A stretch of 41,577 bases of DNA from Gammaproteobacteria bacterium. GTDB lineage: Bacteria; Pseudomonadota; Gammaproteobacteria; UBA6429; Thiohalophilaceae. The notes under the pieces were generated by a model that saw only the letters and a program-made list of their open reading frames with translations, searched no databases and had not been told where the DNA came from. The position numbers and the translations under genes are program-made. Of the stretch, positions 26,456 through 33,939 are shown piece after piece; position 1 is the stretch's first letter; each line of letters starts with the position of its first letter. The stretch lies in assembly GCA_026196045.1 (NCBI GenBank), contig JAPHRJ010000015.1, positions 1-41,577 on the forward strand, given 5' to 3'.

Positions 26456-27333
26456 TGCTGAACTCTATTGAGCACCACCTAATATCCAGTCTCCTGATAG
26501 CCAGTTGTTTAATGTTTAATATTGCAGCCTATGCCGAACAATCTCCAACTGGAGACTATGTAGAAGCAGAATGTATTACTTGCCATGAAAAAATAAGTGC
26601 AAAACTCGTTACAGACTGGAAAACAGATGTACATGGGCGAAACAAACCAGTAGCAGGGTGTACAGATTGTCATGGTACACAACATGAAAATGCAGCGATT
26701 CTATCGCGTCAGGATGAAACCTGTACTCAATGCCACGGTGGAACTCAAGCTTCAGTCGCACACAGCTATAGCACATCCAAACATGGCGTCATAAATCGTA
26801 TAGAAAGGAAACAGACAGATTGGTCTAAACCCTTTAGGCCGGGTAACTATCGAGTGCCGGGTTGTGCCTATTGTCACGCATCAGGTGGACAACACAATAT
26901 GGGTGAACGAATGAATCAAATTGAAGATGATAATGAGCATAGTGAACATAATGGGCAAGCCCGCCAGGCAATGCGTTGGATGTGCCAGCATTGCCATGGG
27001 CCAAGGTTTATTCGTGAGTTGCAAAACAATGGCCAGAAGATGCTAGAGATCGGTAATATGAAACGCCGTGAAGCAGAAGCCATCTTACAAACAGCGAAAA
27101 AAACATACACACCCGAACAGATGACTAAGATGACAAAACTATTCACGGCTTTGGTAGAAGAAAACGTAAAATCTTTATATTTGGGTATTGCACATCAGTC
27201 TCCAGATTATCAATGGTGGCATGGTCACCCAGCGATAGATGGTAAGTTGTTACGTATCAAAGGTGAGTTGACTCGTTTAAATAGATTGAAAGCGCATAAA
27301 AAAACTAAGGAAGTATCGTCAAGTTCTGAATGA
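26455..27333 (+). CDS. Pentahaem cytochrome c, shortened HAO-family paralogue
   Basis: A 292-residue exported protein with a signal peptide (about 1-28) and five CxxCH sites, first cysteines at 40, 69, 90, 137 and 177. It aligns with the octahaem protein just upstream: ECITCHEK against ECVSCHEA, and TDWSKPFRPGNYRVPGCAYCHASGGQH against the matching DWSKPLSKGNY segment. The block holding haems 4-6 of the octahaem protein is missing. The C-terminal helices, with SPDYQWWHGHPAIDGKL, are again HAO-like. The ATG overlaps the upstream stop by one base. The pair probably arose by duplication and may form a complex. No known enzyme with this haem set comes to mind. Confidence 0.85.
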   Translation: MLNSIEHHLISSLLIASCLMFNIAAYAEQSPTGDYVEAECITCHEKISAKLVTDWKTDVHGRNKPVAGCTDCHGTQHENAAILSRQDETCTQCHGGTQASVAHSYSTSKHGVINRIERKQTDWSKPFRPGNYRVPGCAYCHASGGQHNMGERMNQIEDDNEHSEHNGQARQAMRWMCQHCHGPRFIRELQNNGQKMLEIGNMKRREAEAILQTAKKTYTPEQMTKMTKLFTALVEENVKSLYLGIAHQSPDYQWWHGHPAIDGKLLRIKGELTRLNRLKAHKKTKEVSSSSE

Positions 27334-27538
27334 ATTTGCAGTTTTCGAATATCTTAAATACCAGACTAATTGTCTTGGTTAAAAAATTTGGTATGGATTA
27401 AATCCATTTGAAAGTTCCGATCACTTTTCAATTCAATCGTTGTTATTTATTTTTTTCATTTTTTTTCCTATAACTAATATATAAGTGCTGGAGATCATAC
27501 ACGTTGTATTTTTTTAACAGAATAAAAAGGGGGTAGTG
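27334..27538. other. Leader region of the sulfur globule gene
   Basis: About 205 bases, very AT-rich, with long T-runs at 27450-27467. The length and AT-richness suggest that the next gene has its own promoter; TATAAC at 27470-27475 is a possible -10 box without a clear -35. An imperfect hairpin around 27363-27382 could end the cytochrome transcript. Neither is strong. Confidence 0.4.
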
Positions 27539-27916
27539 ATGAAAATCCGATTAAGTTTGTTAATTGCAGGACTGTTGTTGCTCTTTTCCGCATCCAGTCA
27601 GGCATGGTGGGGAAATAATGGCTGGGGCGGTTGGAATCCCTATCCAGTGTGGACACCCATGTACTGGGCAGAAGAAATGACGGGTGATAACTATGGCCCT
27701 TATGGCGGCTATCCTGGTTACGGTTATGGTGGTTATCCCGGTTATGGATATGGAGGCTATCCGGGCTACGGTTATGGTGGTTATCCCGGTGGTTATGGAG
27801 GAGGCTATCCTGGCTACGGCTATGGTGGTTATCCCGGTGGATATGGAGGAGGCTATCCTGGCAGTTATGGTGGTTATCCCGGAGGATGGGGTGGCCCCAG
27901 TGGCTGGGGTTGGTAA
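27539..27916 (+). CDS. Sulfur globule protein-like Gly/Tyr/Pro-rich exported protein
   Basis: A 125-residue protein with a signal peptide cut after ...SSQA (residue 22). The mature part begins WWGNNGWGGWNPY and has a PMYWAEEM segment resembling the conserved head of sulfur globule family proteins. It then carries eight tandem units of the type GGYPGYGY. Sulfur globule proteins coat periplasmic sulfur granules in purple and colourless sulfur bacteria. The composition (Gly, Tyr, Trp, Pro) and export fit that role. The start is the ATG 27539 after an AAAAGGGGG ribosome binding site; a GTG lies one codon earlier. A strong terminator follows, so it is likely an independent, highly expressed unit. 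Confidence 0.75.
   Translation: MKIRLSLLIAGLLLLFSASSQAWWGNNGWGGWNPYPVWTPMYWAEEMTGDNYGPYGGYPGYGYGGYPGYGYGGYPGYGYGGYPGGYGGGYPGYGYGGYPGGYGGGYPGSYGGYPGGWGGPSGWGW
27704..27892 (+). repeat. Tandem 24-bp coding repeats
   Basis: Eight in-frame units encode octads alternating between GGYPGYGY and GGYPGGYG, with one seven-residue unit near the end. The nucleotide copies differ at third positions, so the array is not very recent. Confidence 0.9.
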
Positions 27917-27930
27917 CTCAACGATGTATC

Positions 27931-27953
27931 AAGCCCTCTTTTGAGGGCTTTTT
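27931..27953 (+). terminator. Rho-independent terminator after the sulfur globule gene
   Basis: Perfect 8-bp stem AAGCCCTC / GAGGGCTT with a TTTT loop, followed by TTTGTTTTCT, 14 bases after the stop. This is the clearest terminator in the window. Confidence 0.92.
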
Positions 27954-28017
27954 GTTTTCTACTCTATAAAAGGGTTAGAGTGATTTAATTTCTAAGCAAA
28001 CTCTGATTGATTCCATT

Positions 28018-28064
28018 CGTCCCAGGCCCTTCGGCTTCGCTCAGGAGAGCCTTGTCGAAGAGTG
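28018..28064. repeat. Dispersed repeat fragment (TTCGGCTTCGCTCAGG type)
   Basis: A sequence with CCCTTCGGCTTCGCTCAGG and GCCTTGTCGAAG resembles short repeats scattered through many gammaproteobacterial genomes. It faces a related repeat at 28101-28131. Recognised from general experience, not from a search. Confidence 0.5.
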
Positions 28065-28100
28065 TGGTTTTTAACAAACTAATTTTATTTGGTTTAGTGT

Positions 28101-28131
28101 TCATGGTTCGACAGGCTCACCACGAACGGTG
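28101..28131. repeat. Dispersed repeat encoding the methyltransferase C-terminus
   Basis: The sequence with GGTTCGACAGGCTCACCACG is a common dispersed repeat in proteobacteria. Read on the minus strand it encodes the final STVRGEPVEP of the methyltransferase and its stop codon. Confidence 0.6.
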
Positions 28132-28691
28132 GAATTAATCAGAGCTTCCCTAACCTTTAATCGATTATTAATATCTCGGTTTAGACGAATGAGCTCATTG
28201 CTTTCATAGTCTTCATAGCCTTCATAGCCTTCATAGCCTAGCGAAGATTTTGTTAATCGATCATAAAGAAGTACATTCACTGTTGCTGCCAGGTTCATAC
28301 AGCCGATAGTTGGCACATAAACCACGGCATCGGCTTGGTCGATTATAGATTGACTAAGCGTACCGTCTTCCGGGCCAAAAATATAAAACGCATTTTCTGG
28401 GTGTTCATACTCAGGCAAAGGGATCGCATTCTCTGCAAATTCAACGCAGACTATGGACATATTCTCAGGCACCTCTTCAATCAGGCTAGTGACTTCAGTG
28501 AGTGGAATATTTTGGCCTACCTTACGCCGCATATCCGTTATGGCTGGATTACGCATAAGCGCACGAGGATATCGCTTGCCAGTATAGAAGACACTATCAA
28601 CCTGAAAATTACCCGCCGCTCGCATGACTGAACCAACATTGTCCGGGCTTTTGGGATTGATAAGTCCAATACTGACGTTTGATGTTTTCAT
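28101..28691 (-). CDS. SpoU/TrmH-family RNA 2'-O-methyltransferase
   Basis: A 196-residue SPOUT-fold enzyme that should methylate a ribose 2'-OH in tRNA or rRNA using S-adenosylmethionine. Family motifs are NPKSPDNVGSVMRAAG near the N-terminus, YIFGPEDGTLS, and the knot motif VYVPTIGCMNLAATVNVLLYDRL. The RNA target cannot be named. Two oddities lie at the C-terminus: an acidic YE repeat (GYEGYEGYEDYE) from four 9-bp units, and a final STVRGEPVEP that comes from a dispersed DNA repeat. The catalytic fold ends before both, so activity should not depend on them. No ribosome binding site is visible before the ATG. Confidence 0.85.
   Translation of the reverse strand: MKTSNVSIGLINPKSPDNVGSVMRAAGNFQVDSVFYTGKRYPRALMRNPAITDMRRKVGQNIPLTEVTSLIEEVPENMSIVCVEFAENAIPLPEYEHPENAFYIFGPEDGTLSQSIIDQADAVVYVPTIGCMNLAATVNVLLYDRLTKSSLGYEGYEGYEDYESNELIRLNRDINNRLKVREALINSTVRGEPVEP
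28203..28238. repeat. Four 9-bp tandem units inside the methyltransferase gene
   Basis: TTCATAGTC once and TTCATAGCC three times, in frame, encoding the acidic YE repeat. Identical copies suggest recent slippage. Confidence 0.85.
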
Positions 28692-28716
28692 TTGTTTATT
28701 AATGATAGTCTCTGAT

Positions 28717-28840
28717 GTAGGGTGGGTTAGGTACGGTGTTTGTGCTGTAACCCACCAGGTGTGCCGTTAGGTATTCATAAAAAATAGAATGTATTGCATT
28801 CGCAATGCCTGGTGGGCTAGAAAAATGTTGCCCACCCTAC
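28717..28840. repeat. MITE-like repeat, copy 1
   Basis: Perfect 10-bp terminal inverted repeats GTAGGGTGGG / CCCACCCTAC enclose 124 bases. An internal hairpin pairs GGTGGGTTA with TAACCCACC. It has no coding capacity. GTAGGGTGGGTTA repeats are common in proteobacterial and cyanobacterial intergenic regions. It forms a tandem pair with copy 2. Confidence 0.75.
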
Positions 28841-28875
28841 GTTTTAACAAAATTCGCCTGCTCGCATTTAAGGAT
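28837..28875 (-). pseudogene. Duplicated 3' tail of recQ
   Basis: On the minus strand this stretch encodes ILKCEQANFVKT and a TAG stop. The true RecQ ends [12 protein letters not shown] plus TAG at 28999. Eight of twelve residues agree, and both tails are followed by the same MITE-like repeat. It is a remnant of a tandem duplication and is not expressed as a gene. Confidence 0.75.
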
Positions 28876-28888
28876 ACCATTTTTAAAT

Positions 28889-29002
28889 GTAGGGTGGGTT
28901 AGGTACGGTGTTTGTACCGTAACCCACCGGATGTGCCGTCAGGCACTCATATGAATATATAATGTATTTTAGGTGGGCTAGAAAAATGTTAGCTCACCCT
29001 AC
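28889..29002. repeat. MITE-like repeat, copy 2, overlapping the recQ stop
   Basis: The left terminal repeat GTAGGGTGGG is intact; the right one, CTCACCCTAC at 28993-29002, has one mismatch. The TAG stop codon of recQ lies inside the right terminal repeat. Internal structure matches copy 1, with small indels. Confidence 0.75.
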
Positions 29003-31122
29003 ATTTTAATAAAACTCGCCTGCACACACTTAAGGATACTGTAATCATATTTACCCTCAAGCGTGTCATAGACCGGTTTTAATCGACCGTCGTCATCCAT
29101 GGTCATTTCCAGTGCAACAACAATTTCTTTATAGTCATCTTCACTCAACGACAGGACTTCTCGGGCATCCAGCAACCCGGCTTCAATCGCCTCGGCCAAA
29201 TGTGAGTAAACGGTAGAGTCTTTAATGCCACGTTTTTTTGCAATCGCCTCTATGTCATTACCATCATTAAACAACGCCAGGGTATCATTAATCGTATCAC
29301 TCAAATTGTTCTTTAGTATATCTGGCAAAGGTGCAGATAGAATAACGCGTAAAAAGGATTCACCAAACTTATCTAACTTCTGTTCACCCACACCGCTGAT
29401 ATAACGCATCTTATCCAGCGTCTCAGGCCGTTTTTCTGCCATTTCTTCAAGTGTGCTGTCATGGAAAATAATATAGGGAGGCACGCCCAGTCCCTTTGCC
29501 AACTCTAAACGATGCTCGCGCAACTGTTCGAATAAAGCGTCATCAACACCACGTAAAGACGAACGGCGTTTCGATTTTTTATTCGTACCTGATTTTTCAA
29601 GTTGTGGTTTGCGTAATATCAGTTCGATTTCACCACGTAGCAGGGGGCGTGAAGACTCTGCAAGCTTAATCGCTCCGTGACCCTCAATATCAGTGGCAAG
29701 ATAACCCAATGCCATCAGTTGACGAAAGACACTGCGCCATTCCTGTTCATGCAGTTCCTTACCAATACCATAGGTGCTAAGGGTGTCGTGTTCGAACTGT
29801 TTAATCCGCGCGTTGTTTTTACCCAGTAATACATCAATCACATAATTCACACCAAATCGTTGGCCGGTGCGATGCACACAGGACAGGGCCTTTCTTGAAG
29901 CTTCAGTGGCATCCCATTGTTCGGGTGGATTCAGGCAGGTATCACAATTGCCGCAGGGGTCATGCAAGGGTTCATCAAAATACGCCAGGATAGACTGGCG
30001 TCGACAATGGCGTTGTTCACACAGTGCCAGCATGGTTTCGAGCTTATGATGCAGGATACGTTTGAACTGTTCACTGGAGTCATTGTTCTCTGCCATTTGT
30101 CGCAGGCTGATCACATCCTGCAAACCATAGGACATCCAGGCATTGGCCGGAGCACCATCACGACCGGCACGGCCTGTCTCCTGATAATAAGCTTCAATAC
30201 TCTTTGGCAAACTCAGGTGTGCTACAAAACGGACGTCGGGTTTATCAATGCCCATACCAAAGGCAATGGTCGCAACAATAATGATCCCATCTTCACGCAA
30301 AAAACGCCGTTGATGTTCCTGCCGCACTTCAGCTGATAAGCCCGCATGATAGGGCAGAGCAATACGCCCCTGTTTTTGTAACCACTCGGCCGTTTTCTCT
30401 ACCTTATTTCGAGATAGACAATACACAATACCGGCATCATCAGGATGTTCCCGTTCAAGAAATCCCCACAAACGATCCCGCGCATTTTGTCCTTCGCTAA
30501 TGGTGTAATTAATATTGGGACGATCAAAACTGTTAATAAAGACGTTCGCATCGTGCAGGTTAAGTTGCTCAATAATTTCCTGACGCGTGCGTTGATCTGC
30601 CGTGGCCGTCAGCGCAATCCGTGGCACCGCCGGGAAACGTTCATGTAAAATACGCAGTTGTTGATATTCCTTGCGGAAATCATGTCCCCATTGCGAAACA
30701 CAATGGGCCTCATCAATCGCAAACAGGGAAAGATTGGAACGTTCAAGTAATGACAACATACGACCTGTCATTAAACGTTCAGGTGCTACATAGAGCAGAT
30801 CAATCTTGTTATTAAGTAACTGCTGCTCGGTGTGACTTTGGGCCGCCTCATTCATTGAGGAGTTAAGAAAAGCTGAACGAATGCCCAACTGTTGTAAAGC
30901 ATCCACCTGATCCTGCATTAAGGCGATCAAAGGGGAAATAATAATCCCCACACCCTCACGCACCATCGCCGGGATTTGATAACACAGGGATTTACCCCCA
31001 CCGGTCGGCATCAGCACCAGAGCATCGTCGCCATTCAACAGGCTTTGAATAATATCGGCCTGATGGTGGCGGAAATCGCTATAGCCAAAGGTGTTTTGCA
31101 GTATTTTCTGGGCGTGTTTCAT
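28999..31122 (-). CDS. recQ: ATP-dependent DNA helicase RecQ
   Basis: RecQ is a 3'-5' helicase used in recombination and replication-fork repair. Helicase motifs are [15 protein letters not shown] (Walker A near residues 39-46), [27 protein letters not shown] and [13 protein letters not shown] zinc site (C-x-x-R-R-Q-S then CGNCDTC) and the RQC winged helix follow, then an HRDC domain ([36 protein letters not shown], split by one strand). The final 90 or so residues form an extra helix-turn-helix domain ([22 protein letters not shown]), which brings the length to 707 against about 610 in E. coli. The stop codon comes from a MITE-like repeat. The gene is otherwise intact. Confidence 0.96.
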   Translation of the reverse strand: MKHAQKILQNTFGYSDFRHHQADIIQSLLNGDDALVLMPTGGGKSLCYQIPAMVREGVGIIISPLIALMQDQVDALQQLGIRSAFLNSSMNEAAQSHTEQQLLNNKIDLLYVAPERLMTGRMLSLLERSNLSLFAIDEAHCVSQWGHDFRKEYQQLRILHERFPAVPRIALTATADQRTRQEIIEQLNLHDANVFINSFDRPNINYTISEGQNARDRLWGFLEREHPDDAGIVYCLSRNKVEKTAEWLQKQGRIALPYHAGLSAEVRQEHQRRFLREDGIIIVATIAFGMGIDKPDVRFVAHLSLPKSIEAYYQETGRAGRDGAPANAWMSYGLQDVISLRQMAENNDSSEQFKRILHHKLETMLALCEQRHCRRQSILAYFDEPLHDPCGNCDTCLNPPEQWDATEASRKALSCVHRTGQRFGVNYVIDVLLGKNNARIKQFEHDTLSTYGIGKELHEQEWRSVFRQLMALGYLATDIEGHGAIKLAESSRPLLRGEIELILRKPQLEKSGTNKKSKRRSSLRGVDDALFEQLREHRLELAKGLGVPPYIIFHDSTLEEMAEKRPETLDKMRYISGVGEQKLDKFGESFLRVILSAPLPDILKNNLSDTINDTLALFNDGNDIEAIAKKRGIKDSTVYSHLAEAIEAGLLDAREVLSLSEDDYKEIVVALEMTMDDDGRLKPVYDTLEGKYDYSILKCVQASFIKM

Positions 31123-31206
31123 GCTGGTAAAGGGTTAACAGGTCAGAGCCTAATATACGCTAAATCAGGAAAAATTGATCTCTAATTTAAGTTTCCCTTC
31201 CCAAAT

Positions 31207-31308
31207 GTAGGGTGGGTTAGCGTTTATTGCTTAACCCACCAGGCGTTGCGAAGCAACACCATATGCTGTGTAAATATTTCATGTATTTTGATTCATCGCC
31301 CACCCCAA
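31207..31308. repeat. MITE-like repeat, copy 3, upstream of recQ
   Basis: The left end GTAGGGTGGG is intact; the right end CCCACCCCAA differs from the copy 1 end at two positions. Internally GGTGGGTTA pairs with TTAACCCACC. This 102-bp copy is more worn than the other two and lies between the recQ start and the cytochrome b561 gene. Confidence 0.7.
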
Positions 31309-31369
31309 ATTTTCAGTTTCATTTCACACTCGCCAGGTACAGTTTACGCCATGGTTACGGGAGTAGGTG

Positions 31370-31939
31370 ATGAGCGACACAAATCAAATTAAGGTGTGGG
31401 ATCTTTCAGTGCGTATTTTTCACTGGTCTTTAGTGGGCGCATTTTTTATCGCTTATCTGACTGAAGATGACTGGCTGGATCTTCATGTTTTCGCTGGTTA
31501 TACGATAGCAGGTCTGATTGTTTACCGTCTATTATGGGGCCTGATTGGCACTCGCCATGCTCGCTTCAGCGATTTTATACATCCACCTCGTGTGGTGGTC
31601 ACGTATTTAAAAGATATGGCAACTTTCCATCCTCAACGTTATATCGGCCATAACCCTGCTGGTGGTGCCATGGTGGTGGCTTTGTTGCTGAGTCTGTTGT
31701 TAACGATTCTGACAGGACTGTCGGTTTATGGTGCTAAAGAGATGGCAGGACCGGTGGCTGCTCTTTTTGTTGGTACGCCGAATTTTATTGGCAATGTGGT
31801 TGAAGAGCTGCATGAGTTCTTTGCTAATTTCACACTGTTTCTGGTTGGTTTGCATGTGGCCGGTGTTGTCCTGGCTGGATTACAGCATAGAGAAAATCTG
31901 GTGCACTCGATGATCAATGGCAGGAAAAAGGCTGAATAG
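31370..31939 (+). CDS. Cytochrome b561-type membrane protein
   Basis: A 189-residue protein of the dihaem cytochrome b561 / Ni-Fe hydrogenase cytochrome b family. The start VWDLSVRIFHWSLVGAF carries His18, and further candidate haem ligands are His39 in LDLHVFAGY, the HEFFANF histidine and the GLHVAGVVL histidine. Four membrane helices are visible. Such proteins pass electrons between quinones and periplasmic cytochromes. The ATG 31370 follows GGGAGTAGG; a GTG one codon earlier is less likely. Downstream come a DUF1924 cytochrome and a DHC dihaem cytochrome, the grouping known for the SHP-DHC-cytochrome b modules. Confidence 0.9.
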   Translation: MSDTNQIKVWDLSVRIFHWSLVGAFFIAYLTEDDWLDLHVFAGYTIAGLIVYRLLWGLIGTRHARFSDFIHPPRVVVTYLKDMATFHPQRYIGHNPAGGAMVVALLLSLLLTILTGLSVYGAKEMAGPVAALFVGTPNFIGNVVEELHEFFANFTLFLVGLHVAGVVLAGLQHRENLVHSMINGRKKAE

Positions 31940-31975
31940 AATTTTATTTATTTGAAGAGAACAGAGGAATTAATT

Positions 31976-32386
31976 ATGAAAATACCTGTAACCATTATCA
32001 CTGCTTCGGTACTACTGTTTACACAGTCAGTCAGTGCCAGCCCAGCTGTTGATAACCTGTTAAAAGAGTACAGCAAAGCTGGCGCGGGGCCATTCAGTGC
32101 CGAAGCGGGTCAACGACACTGGACTAAAGCACAGAGCCATGACAAGTCACCGACGGAACGAAGTTGTAGCAGTTGTCATACCCGTGATCTGAACAATGCT
32201 GGTAAGCACGCTAAAACACAAAAGCCGATTAAACCAATGGCACCAGCAGCCAACTCAAGTAGATTGACCGATACAAAAAAGATCGAGAAGTGGTTTAAAC
32301 GTAACTGCAAATGGACACTTGGACGTGAGTGCACATCTCAGGAAAAAGGCGACTTTCTTCTTTATATACAAAAAACAGGAGTATAG
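31976..32386 (+). CDS. DUF1924 / SHP-like monohaem cytochrome c
   Basis: A 136-residue exported protein with a signal peptide cut near residue 21, one haem site CSSCH (64-68) and the DUF1924 pattern: a GPFSAEAGQRHW stretch before the haem, HAKTQKPIKPMAPAAN after it, then an RNCKWTLGRECTSQEKGDFL tail. The tail holds two extra cysteines (in RNCKW and RECTS) that could form a disulfide. The related SHP of Rhodobacter sphaeroides is a high-spin, oxygen-binding cytochrome whose gene neighbours DHC and cytochrome b genes, as here. The start follows AGAGGA; a TTG 24 bases earlier is rejected. Precise function is unknown. Confidence 0.85.
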   Translation: MKIPVTIITASVLLFTQSVSASPAVDNLLKEYSKAGAGPFSAEAGQRHWTKAQSHDKSPTERSCSSCHTRDLNNAGKHAKTQKPIKPMAPAANSSRLTDTKKIEKWFKRNCKWTLGRECTSQEKGDFLLYIQKTGV

Positions 32387-32965
32387 ATGATGAATATTTA
32401 TAGTAAATTACTGGCTGTCGTTACCGTTGCCACTTTTTCCAGTTTGTTGTTTTTACCAAGCGTTTATGGGAGTGATGACGATGGTCATAAATGGGGGCTC
32501 GGCTGGTTCAAGCAATCGAAGCTGGATGTTGCGCCGGTCAATAATCCGGTCTATCGTGAGGAATGTGGTAGTTGTCACTTTGCTTTTCAGCCAGGTTTGT
32601 TACCCGAAAAATCATGGCGTAAGATGATGGCAGGACTCGAAGATCACTTTGGAGATAACGCCGAACTTGATGCGGAAAAACAAAAGAGCTTACTCGATTA
32701 TCTGGTCACCAATTCTGCAGACAAGAGTGATTACAAACGTTCAACACGAATTGCCAGCTCGCTGAAACCGGGTGAAGTACCACTTCGCATCAGTGATACC
32801 GTATACTTCAAACGTAAGCATGATGAAATACCCATGCGCTTTGTTACTGATAATAAGGACGTGGGCAGTTACAGTAAATGTGAAGCCTGCCATACGCGTG
32901 CTGAAACCGGTTCCTATAACGAAGATGAGGTCAAAATTCCCGGTGTGGGTCGCTGGGAGGATTAG
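32387..32965 (+). CDS. Dihaem cytochrome c, DHC family
   Basis: A 192-residue protein with a signal peptide (about 1-28, ...SVYG-SDDDG), haem site CGSCH at 60-64 and a second, CEACH, at 165-169 near the C-terminus. The sequence after the first haem, FAFQPGLLPEKSWRKMMAGLEDHFGDNAELD in outline, is the hallmark of DHC proteins. DHC is thought to be the electron partner of SHP and of the cytochrome b in the same operon. It begins directly at the stop of the DUF1924 gene, which supports one transcript. Confidence 0.9.
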   Translation: MMNIYSKLLAVVTVATFSSLLFLPSVYGSDDDGHKWGLGWFKQSKLDVAPVNNPVYREECGSCHFAFQPGLLPEKSWRKMMAGLEDHFGDNAELDAEKQKSLLDYLVTNSADKSDYKRSTRIASSLKPGEVPLRISDTVYFKRKHDEIPMRFVTDNKDVGSYSKCEACHTRAETGSYNEDEVKIPGVGRWED

Positions 32966-32974
32966 AAAGCTGAA

Positions 32975-33271
32975 ATGAAATATTATCTGCAAACAGCGTT
33001 GCTCTTTATCATCATCAGCTCAAATGTCTGGGCTGATGATCATGAACGGGCTCGCGAGCTGGTCAAGCGTGGTGAAATCATTGCTCTTGAACAGTTGCTG
33101 CAACAGGTTATTAGCCAGCACGAAGGCAAACTTCGCTTGCTGGAAGCTGAACTGGAGCGCAAATCGGGACGTTTAGTGTATGAACTGGAACTGGTTGATG
33201 AACAGGGTGTGGTACGCGAACTGTATTTCGATGCAAAAACCGGTGTACCGCTCGACGAAGAGGACGATTGA
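32975..33271 (+). CDS. Exported PepSY-domain protein
   Basis: A 98-residue protein with a signal peptide (...[12 protein letters not shown]) and one PepSY domain: ALEQLLQQV, then [23 protein letters not shown] and [15 protein letters not shown]. Small periplasmic PepSY proteins often sit beside two-component systems and may modulate the sensor. Its last base overlaps the start of the response regulator gene. The ligand is unknown. Confidence 0.88.
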   Translation: MKYYLQTALLFIIISSNVWADDHERARELVKRGEIIALEQLLQQVISQHEGKLRLLEAELERKSGRLVYELELVDEQGVVRELYFDAKTGVPLDEEDD

Positions 33272-33939
33272 TGCGGCTGCTACTGGTAGAAGATGATCTT
33301 GTTCTTGGTCCCCGCTTGCGGCAGGATTTGCGCCGTGCCGGTTATGCAGTGGACCTGGTTGATAACGGTGTCGATGCTCAGTTTCAGGGTGAAGAAGAAG
33401 CTTACGATGCCGTCATTCTTGATCTGGGTTTGCCGGGGCGACCGGGACTGGAAGTGCTGCAGAACTGGCGCAAGGCAGGCAGTCAGCTACCGGTGATTGT
33501 TCTCACCGCGCGCGATGCCTGGCATGAACGCGTCGATGGCCTGAAAGCAGGTGCCGACGATTATCTGGGTAAACCTTTTCATCAGGAAGAATTACTTGCC
33601 CGCCTCGATGCTTTATTACGTCGGGCGCAGGAACGCAGTGAGCCGCAATTGGCCGTAGCCGGATTAATTCTTGATGAAGAACGCCAGTGTGTGATGCTGG
33701 CTGATGGTGAAACCGTCGAACTCACCGGCACCGAATTCCGCCTGCTGCGCTACATGATGATAAATCCCGGCAAACTGCTATCTAAATCCCGTCTTACCGA
33801 GCACGTTTATGAAGGTGATGCTGATCGTGACAGCAATGTGATTGAAGCTTATATCAAACGATTACGGCAGAAGATCGGGAAATCGCTGATCGAAACACGC
33901 CGTGGACAGGGGTATATTTTTGGTGGAGAAACAGCGTGA
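33271..33939 (+). CDS. OmpR-family response regulator
   Basis: A 222-residue regulator. The receiver domain has the acidic pair in VEDDLV (Asp8, Asp9), the phosphate acceptor Asp51 in VILDLGLPG, and the lysine of the YLGKPF loop. The C-terminal winged helix has [13 protein letters not shown] and [16 protein letters not shown] with the RRGQGYIF wing. It belongs to the QseB/PmrA-like branch by overall pattern. The ATG overlaps the PepSY stop by one base, and the kinase start overlaps its own stop, so PepSY, regulator and kinase are translated together. Likely targets include the cytochrome genes just upstream. Confidence 0.93.
   Translation: MRLLLVEDDLVLGPRLRQDLRRAGYAVDLVDNGVDAQFQGEEEAYDAVILDLGLPGRPGLEVLQNWRKAGSQLPVIVLTARDAWHERVDGLKAGADDYLGKPFHQEELLARLDALLRRAQERSEPQLAVAGLILDEERQCVMLADGETVELTGTEFRLLRYMMINPGKLLSKSRLTEHVYEGDADRDSNVIEAYIKRLRQKIGKSLIETRRGQGYIFGGETA

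Noticed and set aside
28335-28631. 98-codon plus-strand frame opposite the methyltransferase
   Set aside because: It is antisense to a clear SpoU-family gene.
31655-31666. E. coli Chi-like GCTGGTGG within the cytochrome b561 gene
   Set aside because: A single 8-base match inside a coding region is expected by chance, and the Chi sequence of this organism's RecBCD is unknown.
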